NCBI GenBank assembly: GCA_900168235.1 | Contig: FUZG01000006.1 | Coordinates: 62,001 to 126,000, forward strand | Direction of reading: 5' to 3' | DNA length: 64,000 bases | From: Lachnospiraceae bacterium | GTDB lineage: Bacteria; Bacillota; Clostridia; Lachnospirales; Lachnospiraceae | In this document: positions 8,762 to 16,962 of the stretch, piece by piece | Layout of the letters: every line of letters begins with the position of its first letter | How positions within the stretch are numbered: the first letter of the stretch is position 1 | Made by a program: the position numbers and the translations under genes | The notes under the pieces: model-generated | Told to the model about the DNA's origin: nothing | Seen by the model: the letters and a program-made list of their open reading frames with translations, nothing else | Databases searched by the model: none

Positions 8762-9124
8762 ATGGAAAATTTTAAGAACAAAACATTTCTGGACAGTATA
8801 ATCTGCGCGGTACGCGGCATGGTAAAGGCATTTCGTACCGAGAAGAATTTCGCATATTATTTCTGCATCGCTGTATTTTTCCTCTTATTAAATCTGCATC
8901 TCGGCGTAAAGAGCTGGCTTTATATAGCATATGCTATTCCTGTGGCGGGAGTCATATCCGCAGAGCTTATCAATACTGCGGTGGAGCATCTCTGTAACTA
9001 CGTGTCGACTGAGATCCATCCTGAACTTGGCATAGTAAAAGATATCGCGGCGGCTACAGTGCTTTTCTGGGGATTCGGATACTTTGCGGTCGAGATAATG
9101 ATAATAATGCAGACCGTTCGCTGA
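8762..9124 (+). CDS. dgkA: DgkA-family membrane lipid kinase (diacylglycerol/undecaprenol kinase)
   Basis: A small integral membrane kinase that phosphorylates a lipid alcohol with ATP. At 120 residues it has the family size and three hydrophobic segments. The family signature is clear: AELINTAVEHLCNYV followed by HPELGIVKDIAAATVLF, corresponding to the E-x-x-NTAIE and K-D-x-AAxAV core of DgkA. In Gram-positive bacteria this family mostly phosphorylates undecaprenol; here it opens a phospholipid-headgroup operon, so a lipid alcohol made or recycled in the same pathway is also possible. The next gene begins nine bases downstream. Confidence 0.88.
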   Translation: MENFKNKTFLDSIICAVRGMVKAFRTEKNFAYYFCIAVFFLLLNLHLGVKSWLYIAYAIPVAGVISAELINTAVEHLCNYVSTEIHPELGIVKDIAAATVLFWGFGYFAVEIMIIMQTVR

Positions 9125-9133
9125 GGTGTCCCT

Positions 9134-9706
9134 ATGAAAATGATACTTGGCATGTACGTCACGCTGATGCCTGTGATCCTCGCAGGGATACTGAACATGG
9201 TCTTTGTGAAGACGCCTGTATATAAAAAGCTCAGATCCCCGATAGACGGCGGACAGACATTAAAAGACGGGAAAAGGATATTCGGAGACAATAAGACCTG
9301 GATCGGATTTATCAGCATGATAGTGATATCCGTGCTGACAGCCGTTGCATGGGGAGCCCTTTGCAGGGCAGCAGGAATAGAGCATATGAATGAGCTCTAT
9401 TCAATATACAGCAACAAAATTTTGTACAATGCGTTGGTGGGTGCATATTTTGGTGCATCCTATATGCTCTTTGAACTGCCGAACAGCTTCGTAAAGAGAC
9501 GGATAGATATAGAGCCCGGGAAAACCGTAAATAAGCTGTTTTTTGTGATAGACCAGATAGACAGTCTCTTTGGAGTCATGCTGATACTCTTTGTCACCAG
9601 CAGGATTCCGGTTTGGAAATACTTCCTGTACATATTTATAGGCGGGTTTACCCATATCGCGGTAAATCTCATCCTGTACAGGCTGAAGATCAGGAGAAAT
9701 TTATGA
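9134..9706 (+). CDS. CDP-archaeol synthase-like (CarS/DUF46) CTP:lipid-phosphate cytidylyltransferase
   Basis: Probably activates a phosphatidic acid or ether-lipid phosphate with CTP to give a CDP-lipid. The 190-residue membrane protein has the CarS/DUF46 pattern rather than the longer bacterial CdsA pattern: VKTPVYKKLRSPIDGG, KRIFGDNKTWIGF, FELPNSFVKRRIDIEPGK and DQIDSLFGVML. The K-x-x-x-x-GDNKTWxG and KR-x(5)-PG motifs are those of archaeal CDP-archaeol synthase and its bacterial homologues. It lies between a lipid kinase and a CDP-alcohol phosphatidyltransferase and overlaps the latter by four bases (ATGA), so the metabolic order matches the gene order. Confidence 0.8.
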   Translation: MKMILGMYVTLMPVILAGILNMVFVKTPVYKKLRSPIDGGQTLKDGKRIFGDNKTWIGFISMIVISVLTAVAWGALCRAAGIEHMNELYSIYSNKILYNALVGAYFGASYMLFELPNSFVKRRIDIEPGKTVNKLFFVIDQIDSLFGVMLILFVTSRIPVWKYFLYIFIGGFTHIAVNLILYRLKIRRNL

Positions 9707-10311
9707 AAAAAATGATAATAGGAGTCTACAACAGGTCGGTGATACTGACCTATGTAGGGATTCTCTGCGCTGTTTCAGGAATCGGCTTTCTGGTGAATGG
9801 GTCAGACGTGCGCTCGGCTATGCTCTGCCTCATATTTTCAGGAATATGCGACCTTTTTGACGGTGTGATAGCGCGGAAATGCAAGAGAACAGAGATGGAA
9901 AAGCAGTTTGGAATCCAGATAGATACCCTTGCAGATGTTATTTCATTTCTGATGCTTCCGATAGTGCTCCTGCAGTTCATGACAGGGGTAAATACAGTGT
10001 CCATGGTACTTGGGATGTTTTATGTGCTCTGCGGAGTAACGAGACTCGGATGGTTCAATATCACGACTGAGAGTAACCCGGGGTACTTTACGGGATTACC
10101 TGTGACATATACGGCGCTGATCGTCCCGGTTTACTACATCATATCGATGTATACGGCAGGGCAGATTTTTCAATATCCTACTTACGCAGTGTATTTCCTT
10201 ATCGCCTGCGCTTATGTGTTAAATGTCCGTATCCCGAAGCCCAGAGGAATCTGGTACGTGGTATTCCCGCTTATCGCAGTCGTTGCTGTGGTAATGCTCG
10301 TAGTGAGATGA
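9703..10311 (+). CDS. pssA: CDP-alcohol phosphatidyltransferase, probably phosphatidylserine synthase
   Basis: Transfers a phosphatidyl group from CDP-lipid to an alcohol. The CDP-OH-P motif is complete: D50, D53-G54, A57-R58, G70, D74 and D78 in a 202-residue protein with about six hydrophobic segments. L-serine is inferred as acceptor because the next gene is phosphatidylserine decarboxylase. A longer in-frame start at 9613 would lie deep inside the previous gene; the ATG at 9703 overlaps the previous stop codon (ATGA) and follows AGGAGAAATTT, so it is preferred. Confidence 0.85.
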   Translation: MKKMIIGVYNRSVILTYVGILCAVSGIGFLVNGSDVRSAMLCLIFSGICDLFDGVIARKCKRTEMEKQFGIQIDTLADVISFLMLPIVLLQFMTGVNTVSMVLGMFYVLCGVTRLGWFNITTESNPGYFTGLPVTYTALIVPVYYIISMYTAGQIFQYPTYAVYFLIACAYVLNVRIPKPRGIWYVVFPLIAVVAVVMLVVR

Positions 10312-10317
10312 TCCGCT

Positions 10318-11193
10318 ATGCAGTACTTTGACAGAAAAAAAGGACAGCTCTTCGAAGAGCAGGAGTACGGAAAAGAAGCTCTGGAATTTCTCTACAACAC
10401 GGTTCCGGGGCGGATTCTTCTGAAGCTTTTCATCGCGCGTCCAATATTCAGCAGAATAAGGGCAAGATACTATAAGTCACAAAAATCTGTACATGAGATA
10501 GTTCCATTTATTGAAAAGTATCATGTGGACATGACAGGATACAGCCTGGATTCCTTCAGGACCTTTAATGATTTCTTCACGAGAAAAAGGCGGATCACGG
10601 ATAACTCTGATGACGGGGAGCTGGTATCCATTGCAGACAGCAGGCTTTCTGTATATGAAATAACAGATGATCTGAAACTCGGGATAAAAAATACGGTCTA
10701 CACGTTGGATGATATCCTTCAGGATAAAGAGCTCTCGGATAAGTACCGAGGCGGGACATGTCTCGTTTTCAGGCTGTGTGTAGACGACTATCACAGGTTT
10801 CACTTTATCGATGAAGGACGGGTCATTTCCCGGTACCGTATAGAGGGTATGCTTCACACGGTGCGTAGTATTTCAGAAAAATATCACGTGTATTCATCAA
10901 ACACCCGTGAAGTCACGGTGATGGACACAGAGCACTTTGGACAGGTGACAGAAATCGATGTGGGTGCGCTTCTCGTTGGGTGCATCAGGAACAGAAAAGT
11001 ATCGTCCTTTCATAAGCTAATGGAAAAGGGTTATTTTGAATACGGCGGTTCAACGATCGTAATGCTCCTTCAAAAAGGAGTCGAGATCGACCCTGACATA
11101 ATCGGACTCAGTAAAAAAGAAATCGAGTGCAAGGTCAGGATCGGAGAAAAAATAGGGAGAGTAAAAAATGGTTCAGGCATTAAAACGACTTAA
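10318..11193 (+). CDS. psd: Phosphatidylserine decarboxylase proenzyme
   Basis: Decarboxylates phosphatidylserine to phosphatidylethanolamine at the membrane. The precursor cleaves itself at a conserved Ser that becomes the pyruvoyl cofactor: YGGST with Ser near residue 245 (G-S-T form; LGST in E. coli). Upstream motifs FNDFFTRKRR and CVDDYHRFHF carry the conserved His/Asp residues. The 291-residue length fits the Clostridium-type short Psd. It follows the synthase gene by six bases, and its last 26 bases overlap the UbiA-like gene. Confidence 0.93.
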   Translation: MQYFDRKKGQLFEEQEYGKEALEFLYNTVPGRILLKLFIARPIFSRIRARYYKSQKSVHEIVPFIEKYHVDMTGYSLDSFRTFNDFFTRKRRITDNSDDGELVSIADSRLSVYEITDDLKLGIKNTVYTLDDILQDKELSDKYRGGTCLVFRLCVDDYHRFHFIDEGRVISRYRIEGMLHTVRSISEKYHVYSSNTREVTVMDTEHFGQVTEIDVGALLVGCIRNRKVSSFHKLMEKGYFEYGGSTIVMLLQKGVEIDPDIIGLSKKEIECKVRIGEKIGRVKNGSGIKTT

Positions 11194-12079
11194 TATTTAT
11201 CAGAAGGAAATGTATCCGGTGCTTCCTCGTCTGGCGCTGGGGTATATCGTAGCGGCGGAAATCTACTTTATCATTTTATTAAATCACGGGATCACATCAT
11301 TCAGCCTTGGAATACAGGAAGTTGTTGCGGGATTCACCATATTCAGCTTTCTTTTCTGGCTCCGTATCGCGGATGATTTCAAGGACTATGAGCTGGACTG
11401 CAGACTGTTCAATTCGCGTCCCCTGCCGTCAGGCCGTGTACATAAAAAGGATCTTGCGGTATTTATTGGACTGCTGATCGCATTTACACTTGTCATCAAC
11501 TTTTTGTACATGCCGAATTTCATTTTCTGCCTGATCCTTTACACTTACGGATCACTCATGGCAGTGTGGTTCTTCCAGAAGCATAAGATCGCAAAGTCAC
11601 TTCCGCTTGCGCTTGTCACACATAATCCGGTGCAGATACTTATGAATATATATATCATTTCATTCACGGTGATAAAGTATCATGTGACTCCGGTTGATCT
11701 CACAAATGTACTGGCATGCTTTACCCTGTATTTCCCGGCTCTTATATGGGAAGTATCGAGAAAGATCCGTGCTCCGCAGGAAGAAACAGAGTATGTCACT
11801 TATTCAAAGCTTTTCGGATACAAAAAAGCGGTAAATTTCGTATTTATCGTGACATGGGTCGATATCATCACAAACTTTATCCTTGTGTGGAATCTGAATA
11901 AGATATCAGTTGCAGTACTGTTCCTTCTCGTGTGCTGGATGAGCTGGAAATTCATCGAGTACAAAAAAGATCCTCTGAAATACAGGATCGTGACACGTGT
12001 GGAAACATACACTTATCTGCAGGAGAGCACCATGATCCTGACAGTAGTACTGTATCTGATCTTTGGTAAAATCTTATGA
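11168..12079 (+). CDS. UbiA-family membrane prenyltransferase-like protein
   Basis: UbiA proteins attach a prenyl chain to an acceptor inside the membrane. The 303-residue protein has eight or nine hydrophobic segments and the first Asp-rich motif LRIADDFKDYELD (D69, D70, D73, D77) followed by NSRPLPSGRV, which is typical of the family. The usual second Asp-rich loop is replaced by EVSRKIRAPQEE, common in distant members. GGGAGAG lies six bases before the ATG, inside psd. In Archaea a UbiA enzyme (DGGGP synthase) acts just before CarS; the co-location here makes an ether-lipid or polyprenyl-lipid role worth testing, but no geranylgeranylglyceryl phosphate synthase is present in the window. 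Confidence 0.75.
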   Translation: MVQALKRLNIYQKEMYPVLPRLALGYIVAAEIYFIILLNHGITSFSLGIQEVVAGFTIFSFLFWLRIADDFKDYELDCRLFNSRPLPSGRVHKKDLAVFIGLLIAFTLVINFLYMPNFIFCLILYTYGSLMAVWFFQKHKIAKSLPLALVTHNPVQILMNIYIISFTVIKYHVTPVDLTNVLACFTLYFPALIWEVSRKIRAPQEETEYVTYSKLFGYKKAVNFVFIVTWVDIITNFILVWNLNKISVAVLFLLVCWMSWKFIEYKKDPLKYRIVTRVETYTYLQESTMILTVVLYLIFGKIL

Positions 12080-12090
12080 GGTGAATCCTA

Positions 12091-14229
12091 TTGAAGGCTG
12101 AAAATCTGAAGATACTGCGTGAAAACGGCTATCCTGTGCCGGAATTTATCGTAGTGGAAAGTGAGAATGATCACAGGATAAATGATCTCTCTAACGGAAA
12201 GTACGCAGTAAGATCTTCATCGGAAGTAGAAGACAGTGATAATGAGTCCTATGCAGGACAGTTCCATACGGAATTAAATGTGGAGAAAGACGTTATCCGA
12301 AGGGCTGTTAAAAAAGTCCTTGAAAGCGGGAAAAAACTCGGATGCAGTATGAAAGTCATTATCCAGAAAATGGTGGATGCAGACTATTCAGGTGTACTTT
12401 TTACTGCGAACCCAATGGGGATACTGAATGAAGCGGTCATCGTCATCGGAAAAGGTCTCGGTGAAAATGTGGTGGAAGATAAGGTCGAGACCACGGCGTA
12501 TTACTACAATCTGGATGATGACCTCTTTTACCATGAACAGCAGGAAGGGGCTGTACTTGTCGGCAATGACCTGATAAAAGAGCTGATTGAAACAGGTAAG
12601 AGCATACGGGATACCTTTGACAAAAATATGGACATAGAATTTGCTGTTAAAGACGGTAAAGTATATGTCCTGCAGGCGCGTCCTATCACAACTCTTCACT
12701 ACAAGAGAAAGGTGATACTCGACAACAGCAATATCGTCGAGAGCTATCCCGGGATATCACTTCCACTGACCCAGAGCTTTGTCCGTGAAATATATCGCGA
12801 CATATTCAGGGCAATGGTACTCCGTCTCACAGGGAATAAAAAGCTCGTAAAAAAGATGGAGCTTGTATTTCAGAACATGGTCACGGAAGCAAACGGACGG
12901 GTGTACTATGACATCACAAACTGGTACAACGTCCTGAGCCTCGTGCCTTTTTCCGGAAAGATCATATCAGTATGGCAGGAAATGCTTGGGGTCAGAAATA
13001 AGGATGTCTCCATAGATTTCTGTACAGGCTTTTTTGAAAAGGCTCATGTGCTCTTTTCGTTCCTAAAGTACCTCAGGGTAACACCGAAGGAAATGGAAAA
13101 GCTCAATGAGAAGTTTATAAAGCTCTATCCCGAATATATCCATCGCGTACAAAAAAATGCCAATATAAAAGATCTCTTACAGGTGTATGACGATATCGAA
13201 GAGGAGCTGATACCGCTCTGGGATATAACTCTCGTAAACGATATGTACGCTTTTATCTACACTCATCTGGCAGGGAAAAGGCATCCTGACGAGATATCGG
13301 ACATAAAGGATCTGGAGAGCATGCGTCCTGTAAGAGAGCTGAACAGCCTTATAAGGACTGCGTCAGAGCGCGGGATAAAATCCGGTGAGTATCAGAAAAA
13401 GCGTGAGAGCTATATAAATAAATACGGCGACAGGTGCTTGGAGGAATTGAAGCTTGAGACAAGGACTTACCGCACGGACCCGAAGCTCCTTGATGAATAT
13501 GTAAAAAGCAGGATGAAAGACCGACTGCCTGAAAATACAGAAGGTAAAAAGGTGACTGACAGCTCATATCTCGTGAAGAGAGCGAAAACAGGCATCGCTA
13601 ATCGGGAAAGATCCCGCATGAACCGCACCAGGATCTTTGGAATAGTGCGGTATATCGCGCTGAAGATCGGTGCGGAAATGACAAAGCAGGGAAAGCTCAG
13701 TGATCCGAGAGATGTTTTTTATCTGACGCTCGATGAACTGAGAAAGGAAGCAGTGAGTCCGGCAAAAGCCATGCACTATATCGGTCTCATCCGCGAGAGG
13801 AAGGACAGATATGCGGGATTTGCGAATATACCTGCTTACAGCAGACTGATATTTGCAGATCATGTGATAGATAAGCCTGTGAGAAAGATTCGTGCGGATA
13901 TTATATGCACATCGTCTACGTTGTCAGGAATACCGTCATCACCGGGAAAGGTCAGGGGCGAAGTGCTGGTCATCGACCACGCAGATCAGATGATAGATAC
14001 AAAGGGAAAGATAATCGTCACAAAGATGACAGACCCCGGATGGGTATTTCTCATCCGTCCGTCTCTCGGTATCGTGGCAGAAAAGGGCTCTATGCTGAGC
14101 CACACAGCCATAATAACAAGAGAATTGAAGAAACCGTCTGTGGTTAATGTAAAGGATGTTACGAAGATCCTGAAGACCGGAGACATGATAGAGCTTGATG
14201 CATATAACGGGTCGGTCACGATCCTTTAA
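12091..14229 (+). CDS. PEP-synthase/rifampin-phosphotransferase-like protein lacking the PEP-binding barrel
   Basis: Likely an ATP-dependent dikinase-type phosphotransferase with an unknown acceptor. N-terminal ATP-grasp (PPDK_N) region: YAVRSSSEVEDSDNESYAGQ, QKMVDADYSGVLFTANP and LQARPITTL. A middle region of about 350 residues has no motif I recognise. The C-terminal phospho-histidine swivelling domain is intact: KMTDPGWVFLIRPSLGIV and GSMLSHTAIITRELKKP, with catalytic His near residue 671. The protein ends there, so the C-terminal TIM barrel that binds PEP/pyruvate in PpsA is missing. This is the layout of rifampin phosphotransferase-like enzymes. The TTG start at 12091 has GAGGTGA six bases upstream. 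Its place in a phospholipid operon suggests a lipid-pathway substrate rather than an antibiotic. Confidence 0.8.
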   Translation: MKAENLKILRENGYPVPEFIVVESENDHRINDLSNGKYAVRSSSEVEDSDNESYAGQFHTELNVEKDVIRRAVKKVLESGKKLGCSMKVIIQKMVDADYSGVLFTANPMGILNEAVIVIGKGLGENVVEDKVETTAYYYNLDDDLFYHEQQEGAVLVGNDLIKELIETGKSIRDTFDKNMDIEFAVKDGKVYVLQARPITTLHYKRKVILDNSNIVESYPGISLPLTQSFVREIYRDIFRAMVLRLTGNKKLVKKMELVFQNMVTEANGRVYYDITNWYNVLSLVPFSGKIISVWQEMLGVRNKDVSIDFCTGFFEKAHVLFSFLKYLRVTPKEMEKLNEKFIKLYPEYIHRVQKNANIKDLLQVYDDIEEELIPLWDITLVNDMYAFIYTHLAGKRHPDEISDIKDLESMRPVRELNSLIRTASERGIKSGEYQKKRESYINKYGDRCLEELKLETRTYRTDPKLLDEYVKSRMKDRLPENTEGKKVTDSSYLVKRAKTGIANRERSRMNRTRIFGIVRYIALKIGAEMTKQGKLSDPRDVFYLTLDELRKEAVSPAKAMHYIGLIRERKDRYAGFANIPAYSRLIFADHVIDKPVRKIRADIICTSSTLSGIPSSPGKVRGEVLVIDHADQMIDTKGKIIVTKMTDPGWVFLIRPSLGIVAEKGSMLSHTAIITRELKKPSVVNVKDVTKILKTGDMIELDAYNGSVTIL

Positions 14230-14237
14230 CTGAAAAA

Positions 14238-15305
14238 ATGAATTACAGATGTTTATACGGAAAAGATAAAAATATAGAAAAACGTTTTCTGAAAATGCCC
14301 GGAAAACACTACAGAGGCGGGATCTGCCCTCAGGACATAGGTACAGAGAAAGCGCTGCTTGATGGAACACATCCGTTAAGCGGCACTTTTGATATTGTCC
14401 CCATGGTGGTGATCGATGACCGCGGAAATACGGCAGCCAGAGGTATGCTCACATTTTATGAGGATGAAGATACGGCGTATCTCGGATTTTTTGACTGTAT
14501 AAACGATATGGAAGCCTGCATGGCACTCATCACCAATGCGGAAAAAATTGCACGTGACCATGGAAAGATCAGCATTACGGGACCCGTGGACTCTTCTATC
14601 TGGATCGGCTACAGGTTTAAGACAGATAAGTTTGACAGACCATGCAGTGCAGAACCGTGGAACAAACCGTACTATGTTGAACTATGGGAAAAGTGCGGGT
14701 TTGAAGTGTGGAAGCGTTACTATTCATTCCGACTTAACTGTATCACTGAGAAAAAGGGCAACCCTAAATATGAGGCAAGAGTCGAGAGCTTCCGTAAGAA
14801 AGGATACGAGTACAAGAACCTTGATAAAAAGGACTTTGACCGTATTTTCAGGGAAATCTATGAACTGCTGATAAGGATATATGCTTCATTCCCCGGGTAT
14901 AAATGGATAAGCTATGAGGCATTTTATGCGCTGTTTCATAAGCTGAAATTCATACTGGTACCGGATGACGTGATGCTCATTTATAAAGACGGAGCGCTGG
15001 CAGCATTTTCCATTAGCATACCGAACTTTTATGAAAATCTATTTGGAAAGCTGACTCTTACAAAGCTCATTCGTATCCTGAAGATCAGAAAAGATCCAAA
15101 AGAAATGATCTATCTCTACATGGGTGTAGATCCATCGCATCTGGGACTTGGAAGCGTCATTGCGGAGCTGACGAGAAGAGAACTCTACGAAAACGGACGA
15201 ATCCCCTTAAAAGCGCTCATTCTCGAAAATAAAATAACCGCTTTCTACTATAACGATCTCCTCAATGAAAAAATGGAGTACGTGCTCCTTCGTAAAAAAC
15301 TCTGA
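14238..15305 (+). CDS. YghO-like GNAT-fold protein of the phospholipid operon
   Basis: Function unknown. It begins nine bases after the PEP-synthase-like gene, without an obvious ribosome binding site, so coupling to the upstream gene is likely. The 355 residues look like two GNAT (acetyltransferase) folds. The middle has the pattern ITGPVDSSIWIGYRFK then PWNKPYYVELWEKCGF, similar in layout to E. coli YghO and related proteins often seen beside lipid genes. The C-terminal half has MGVDPSHLGLGSVIAELTRRE, the acetyl-CoA-binding loop pattern of GNAT enzymes. An acyltransferase acting on a lipid intermediate is plausible but not shown. Confidence 0.65.
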   Translation: MNYRCLYGKDKNIEKRFLKMPGKHYRGGICPQDIGTEKALLDGTHPLSGTFDIVPMVVIDDRGNTAARGMLTFYEDEDTAYLGFFDCINDMEACMALITNAEKIARDHGKISITGPVDSSIWIGYRFKTDKFDRPCSAEPWNKPYYVELWEKCGFEVWKRYYSFRLNCITEKKGNPKYEARVESFRKKGYEYKNLDKKDFDRIFREIYELLIRIYASFPGYKWISYEAFYALFHKLKFILVPDDVMLIYKDGALAAFSISIPNFYENLFGKLTLTKLIRILKIRKDPKEMIYLYMGVDPSHLGLGSVIAELTRRELYENGRIPLKALILENKITAFYYNDLLNEKMEYVLLRKKL

Positions 15306-15400
15306 TAAACTGTTCCTTCTGTGCCTTATCCTGCCGATATTCATAGTGGTATTAATGGCAAATGTACTTTGCCGGATTATTTTGGATAAGGAGTGTGCCA

Positions 15401-16864
15401 ATGAGGGAGTGGACCAGGGAAGAAAGATACAGGACACTGGAGTCACCTGATGATGTGAGAGAGCTTTACAACAGCCGTATAAAGGAATCTGTTTACAGGC
15501 AGTCCTACCACATACAGCCTGTTACAGGTCTTCTTAATGACCCTAACGGATTCCTGCATTACAACGGCGAATGGCATCTTTTCTATCAGTGGTTCCCGCT
15601 GGGACCTGTGCATGGATTAAAGCACTGGTATCATGTGTCGTCAAAGGATCTGGTGAACTGGAAAAATCTGGGGCTCGCTGTAGCACCGGACCGCTGGTAT
15701 GACAATAAGGGTGCGTATTCCGGTTCTGCGCTTCTCACATCAGGAAAGCTCTATCTCTATTACACGGGAAATCATCGTAATGACCAGTGGGAGAGGATAC
15801 CGTATACCTGCCTCGCTGAGCTTTTTGAAGGAAGCTGGCGGATAAAGAAGTGGGATGAACCGCTTTTCGGACCGGCAGAGGGCTATACGGAGCACCAGAG
15901 AGACCCGAAGATAATAAAGCTCGCGGAAAACCGTTACGTCATCGTTCTCGGTGCTCAGAATAGCGAGAAAAAAGGGCGTGCCATCGTATATGAATCAGAT
16001 AATCCCGTGAGCAACTGGCATTTTAAGGGCGAGATAAATGTGCCGGGATTCATGGATTTTGGAGACATGTGGGAGTGCCCGTCGGTACAGCATATAAGCG
16101 GCTTTGATGTATTGATGTTCTGTCCTCAGCATATCACGCTTCAGTACAGGGGACAGTCCCAGAACCATAACGGATATCTCATAGGAAAAATGGATTGGGA
16201 TACTCTTGTTTTCCAGCCTATAGGACAGTTCCATGAGCTTGATTTTGGATTTGATTCCTATGCTGCGGAGTGTGCTGCTCGGAAGCGTACCTGGGCGGAG
16301 ACAAATATGATCGCATGGATGGGCATACCGGATGCGTCCTATCCTACGGATGATGAAGGGTGGAGCGGTTGCATGACGCTTCCTCGAACCCTGAGAGTAA
16401 GGAACAGGCGTCTTATTCAGGAGCCTCTGGAAGAGCTCACAAAACTCCGTATCGATGAAGCGGACCCTGCAATGGGTATCCTTCCGGATGCCTGCGAGAT
16501 GAATGTTTTTAATCAGGAGGAAGATCTGGATCTCACGCTGTTTTCAAAGAAAGATCATACAGGCGGTATAAATATCTACTTTAACAGCAAGTCAAGGATA
16601 CTCACTGTGGACAGATCCGGAATGAACAGGCTCTTTAATTGTGATGACGGAAACGTGCGGACGAGAAAGCTTGAGAATCCGCTTGAACACTTACGGATAT
16701 ATGTTGATCACAGTTCTGTGGAAATTTTTGTAAACAGCGGCGATGCAGTATTTACATCGAGAGTTTTTCCACACTATACAGAACATCATTTTGAGATGAA
16801 GACAAAAGCCGAGATTCATATTTGGAATCTGAGACCATCGGTAGAAGACAATTTTATAATTTGA
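15401..16864 (+). CDS. Glycoside hydrolase family 32 (sucrose-6-phosphate hydrolase / beta-fructosidase)
   Basis: Hydrolyses beta-fructosidic bonds of sucrose, sucrose-6-phosphate or fructo-oligosaccharides. There is no signal peptide, so it is cytoplasmic. All three GH32 catalytic residues are present: nucleophile D47 in NDPNG, transition-state stabiliser D168 in RDPK, and acid/base E225 in WECPS. The C-terminal beta-sandwich contains LRIYVDHSSVEIFVNSG. I chose the ATG at 15401 because AAGGAG lies seven bases upstream; an earlier in-frame ATG at 15362 has none. No sucrose transporter or PTS gene is adjacent, so the natural substrate is open. It lies 95 bases after the phospholipid operon and may be transcribed separately. 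Confidence 0.9.
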   Translation: MREWTREERYRTLESPDDVRELYNSRIKESVYRQSYHIQPVTGLLNDPNGFLHYNGEWHLFYQWFPLGPVHGLKHWYHVSSKDLVNWKNLGLAVAPDRWYDNKGAYSGSALLTSGKLYLYYTGNHRNDQWERIPYTCLAELFEGSWRIKKWDEPLFGPAEGYTEHQRDPKIIKLAENRYVIVLGAQNSEKKGRAIVYESDNPVSNWHFKGEINVPGFMDFGDMWECPSVQHISGFDVLMFCPQHITLQYRGQSQNHNGYLIGKMDWDTLVFQPIGQFHELDFGFDSYAAECAARKRTWAETNMIAWMGIPDASYPTDDEGWSGCMTLPRTLRVRNRRLIQEPLEELTKLRIDEADPAMGILPDACEMNVFNQEEDLDLTLFSKKDHTGGINIYFNSKSRILTVDRSGMNRLFNCDDGNVRTRKLENPLEHLRIYVDHSSVEIFVNSGDAVFTSRVFPHYTEHHFEMKTKAEIHIWNLRPSVEDNFII

Positions 16865-16883
16865 AAAACGGATAAACAAAGAT

Positions 16884-16916
16884 ATGGGAGCTTCGATTTT
16901 GAAGCTCCCATTTTTG
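16884..16916 (+). terminator. Terminator between GH32 and the DUF1846 gene
   Basis: ATGGGAGCTTC pairs perfectly with GAAGCTCCCAT across a six-base loop, followed by five T in the plus direction. The genes on either side converge on it. Confidence 0.85.
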
Positions 16917-16962
16917 TCTAGAATCCGGACAAAGGACTTTTGACACTTATATCATATAATGC

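Noticed and set aside
8720-8762. Riboswitch upstream of the lipid operon
   Set aside because: Only one simple hairpin is visible and no conserved aptamer core is recognisable.
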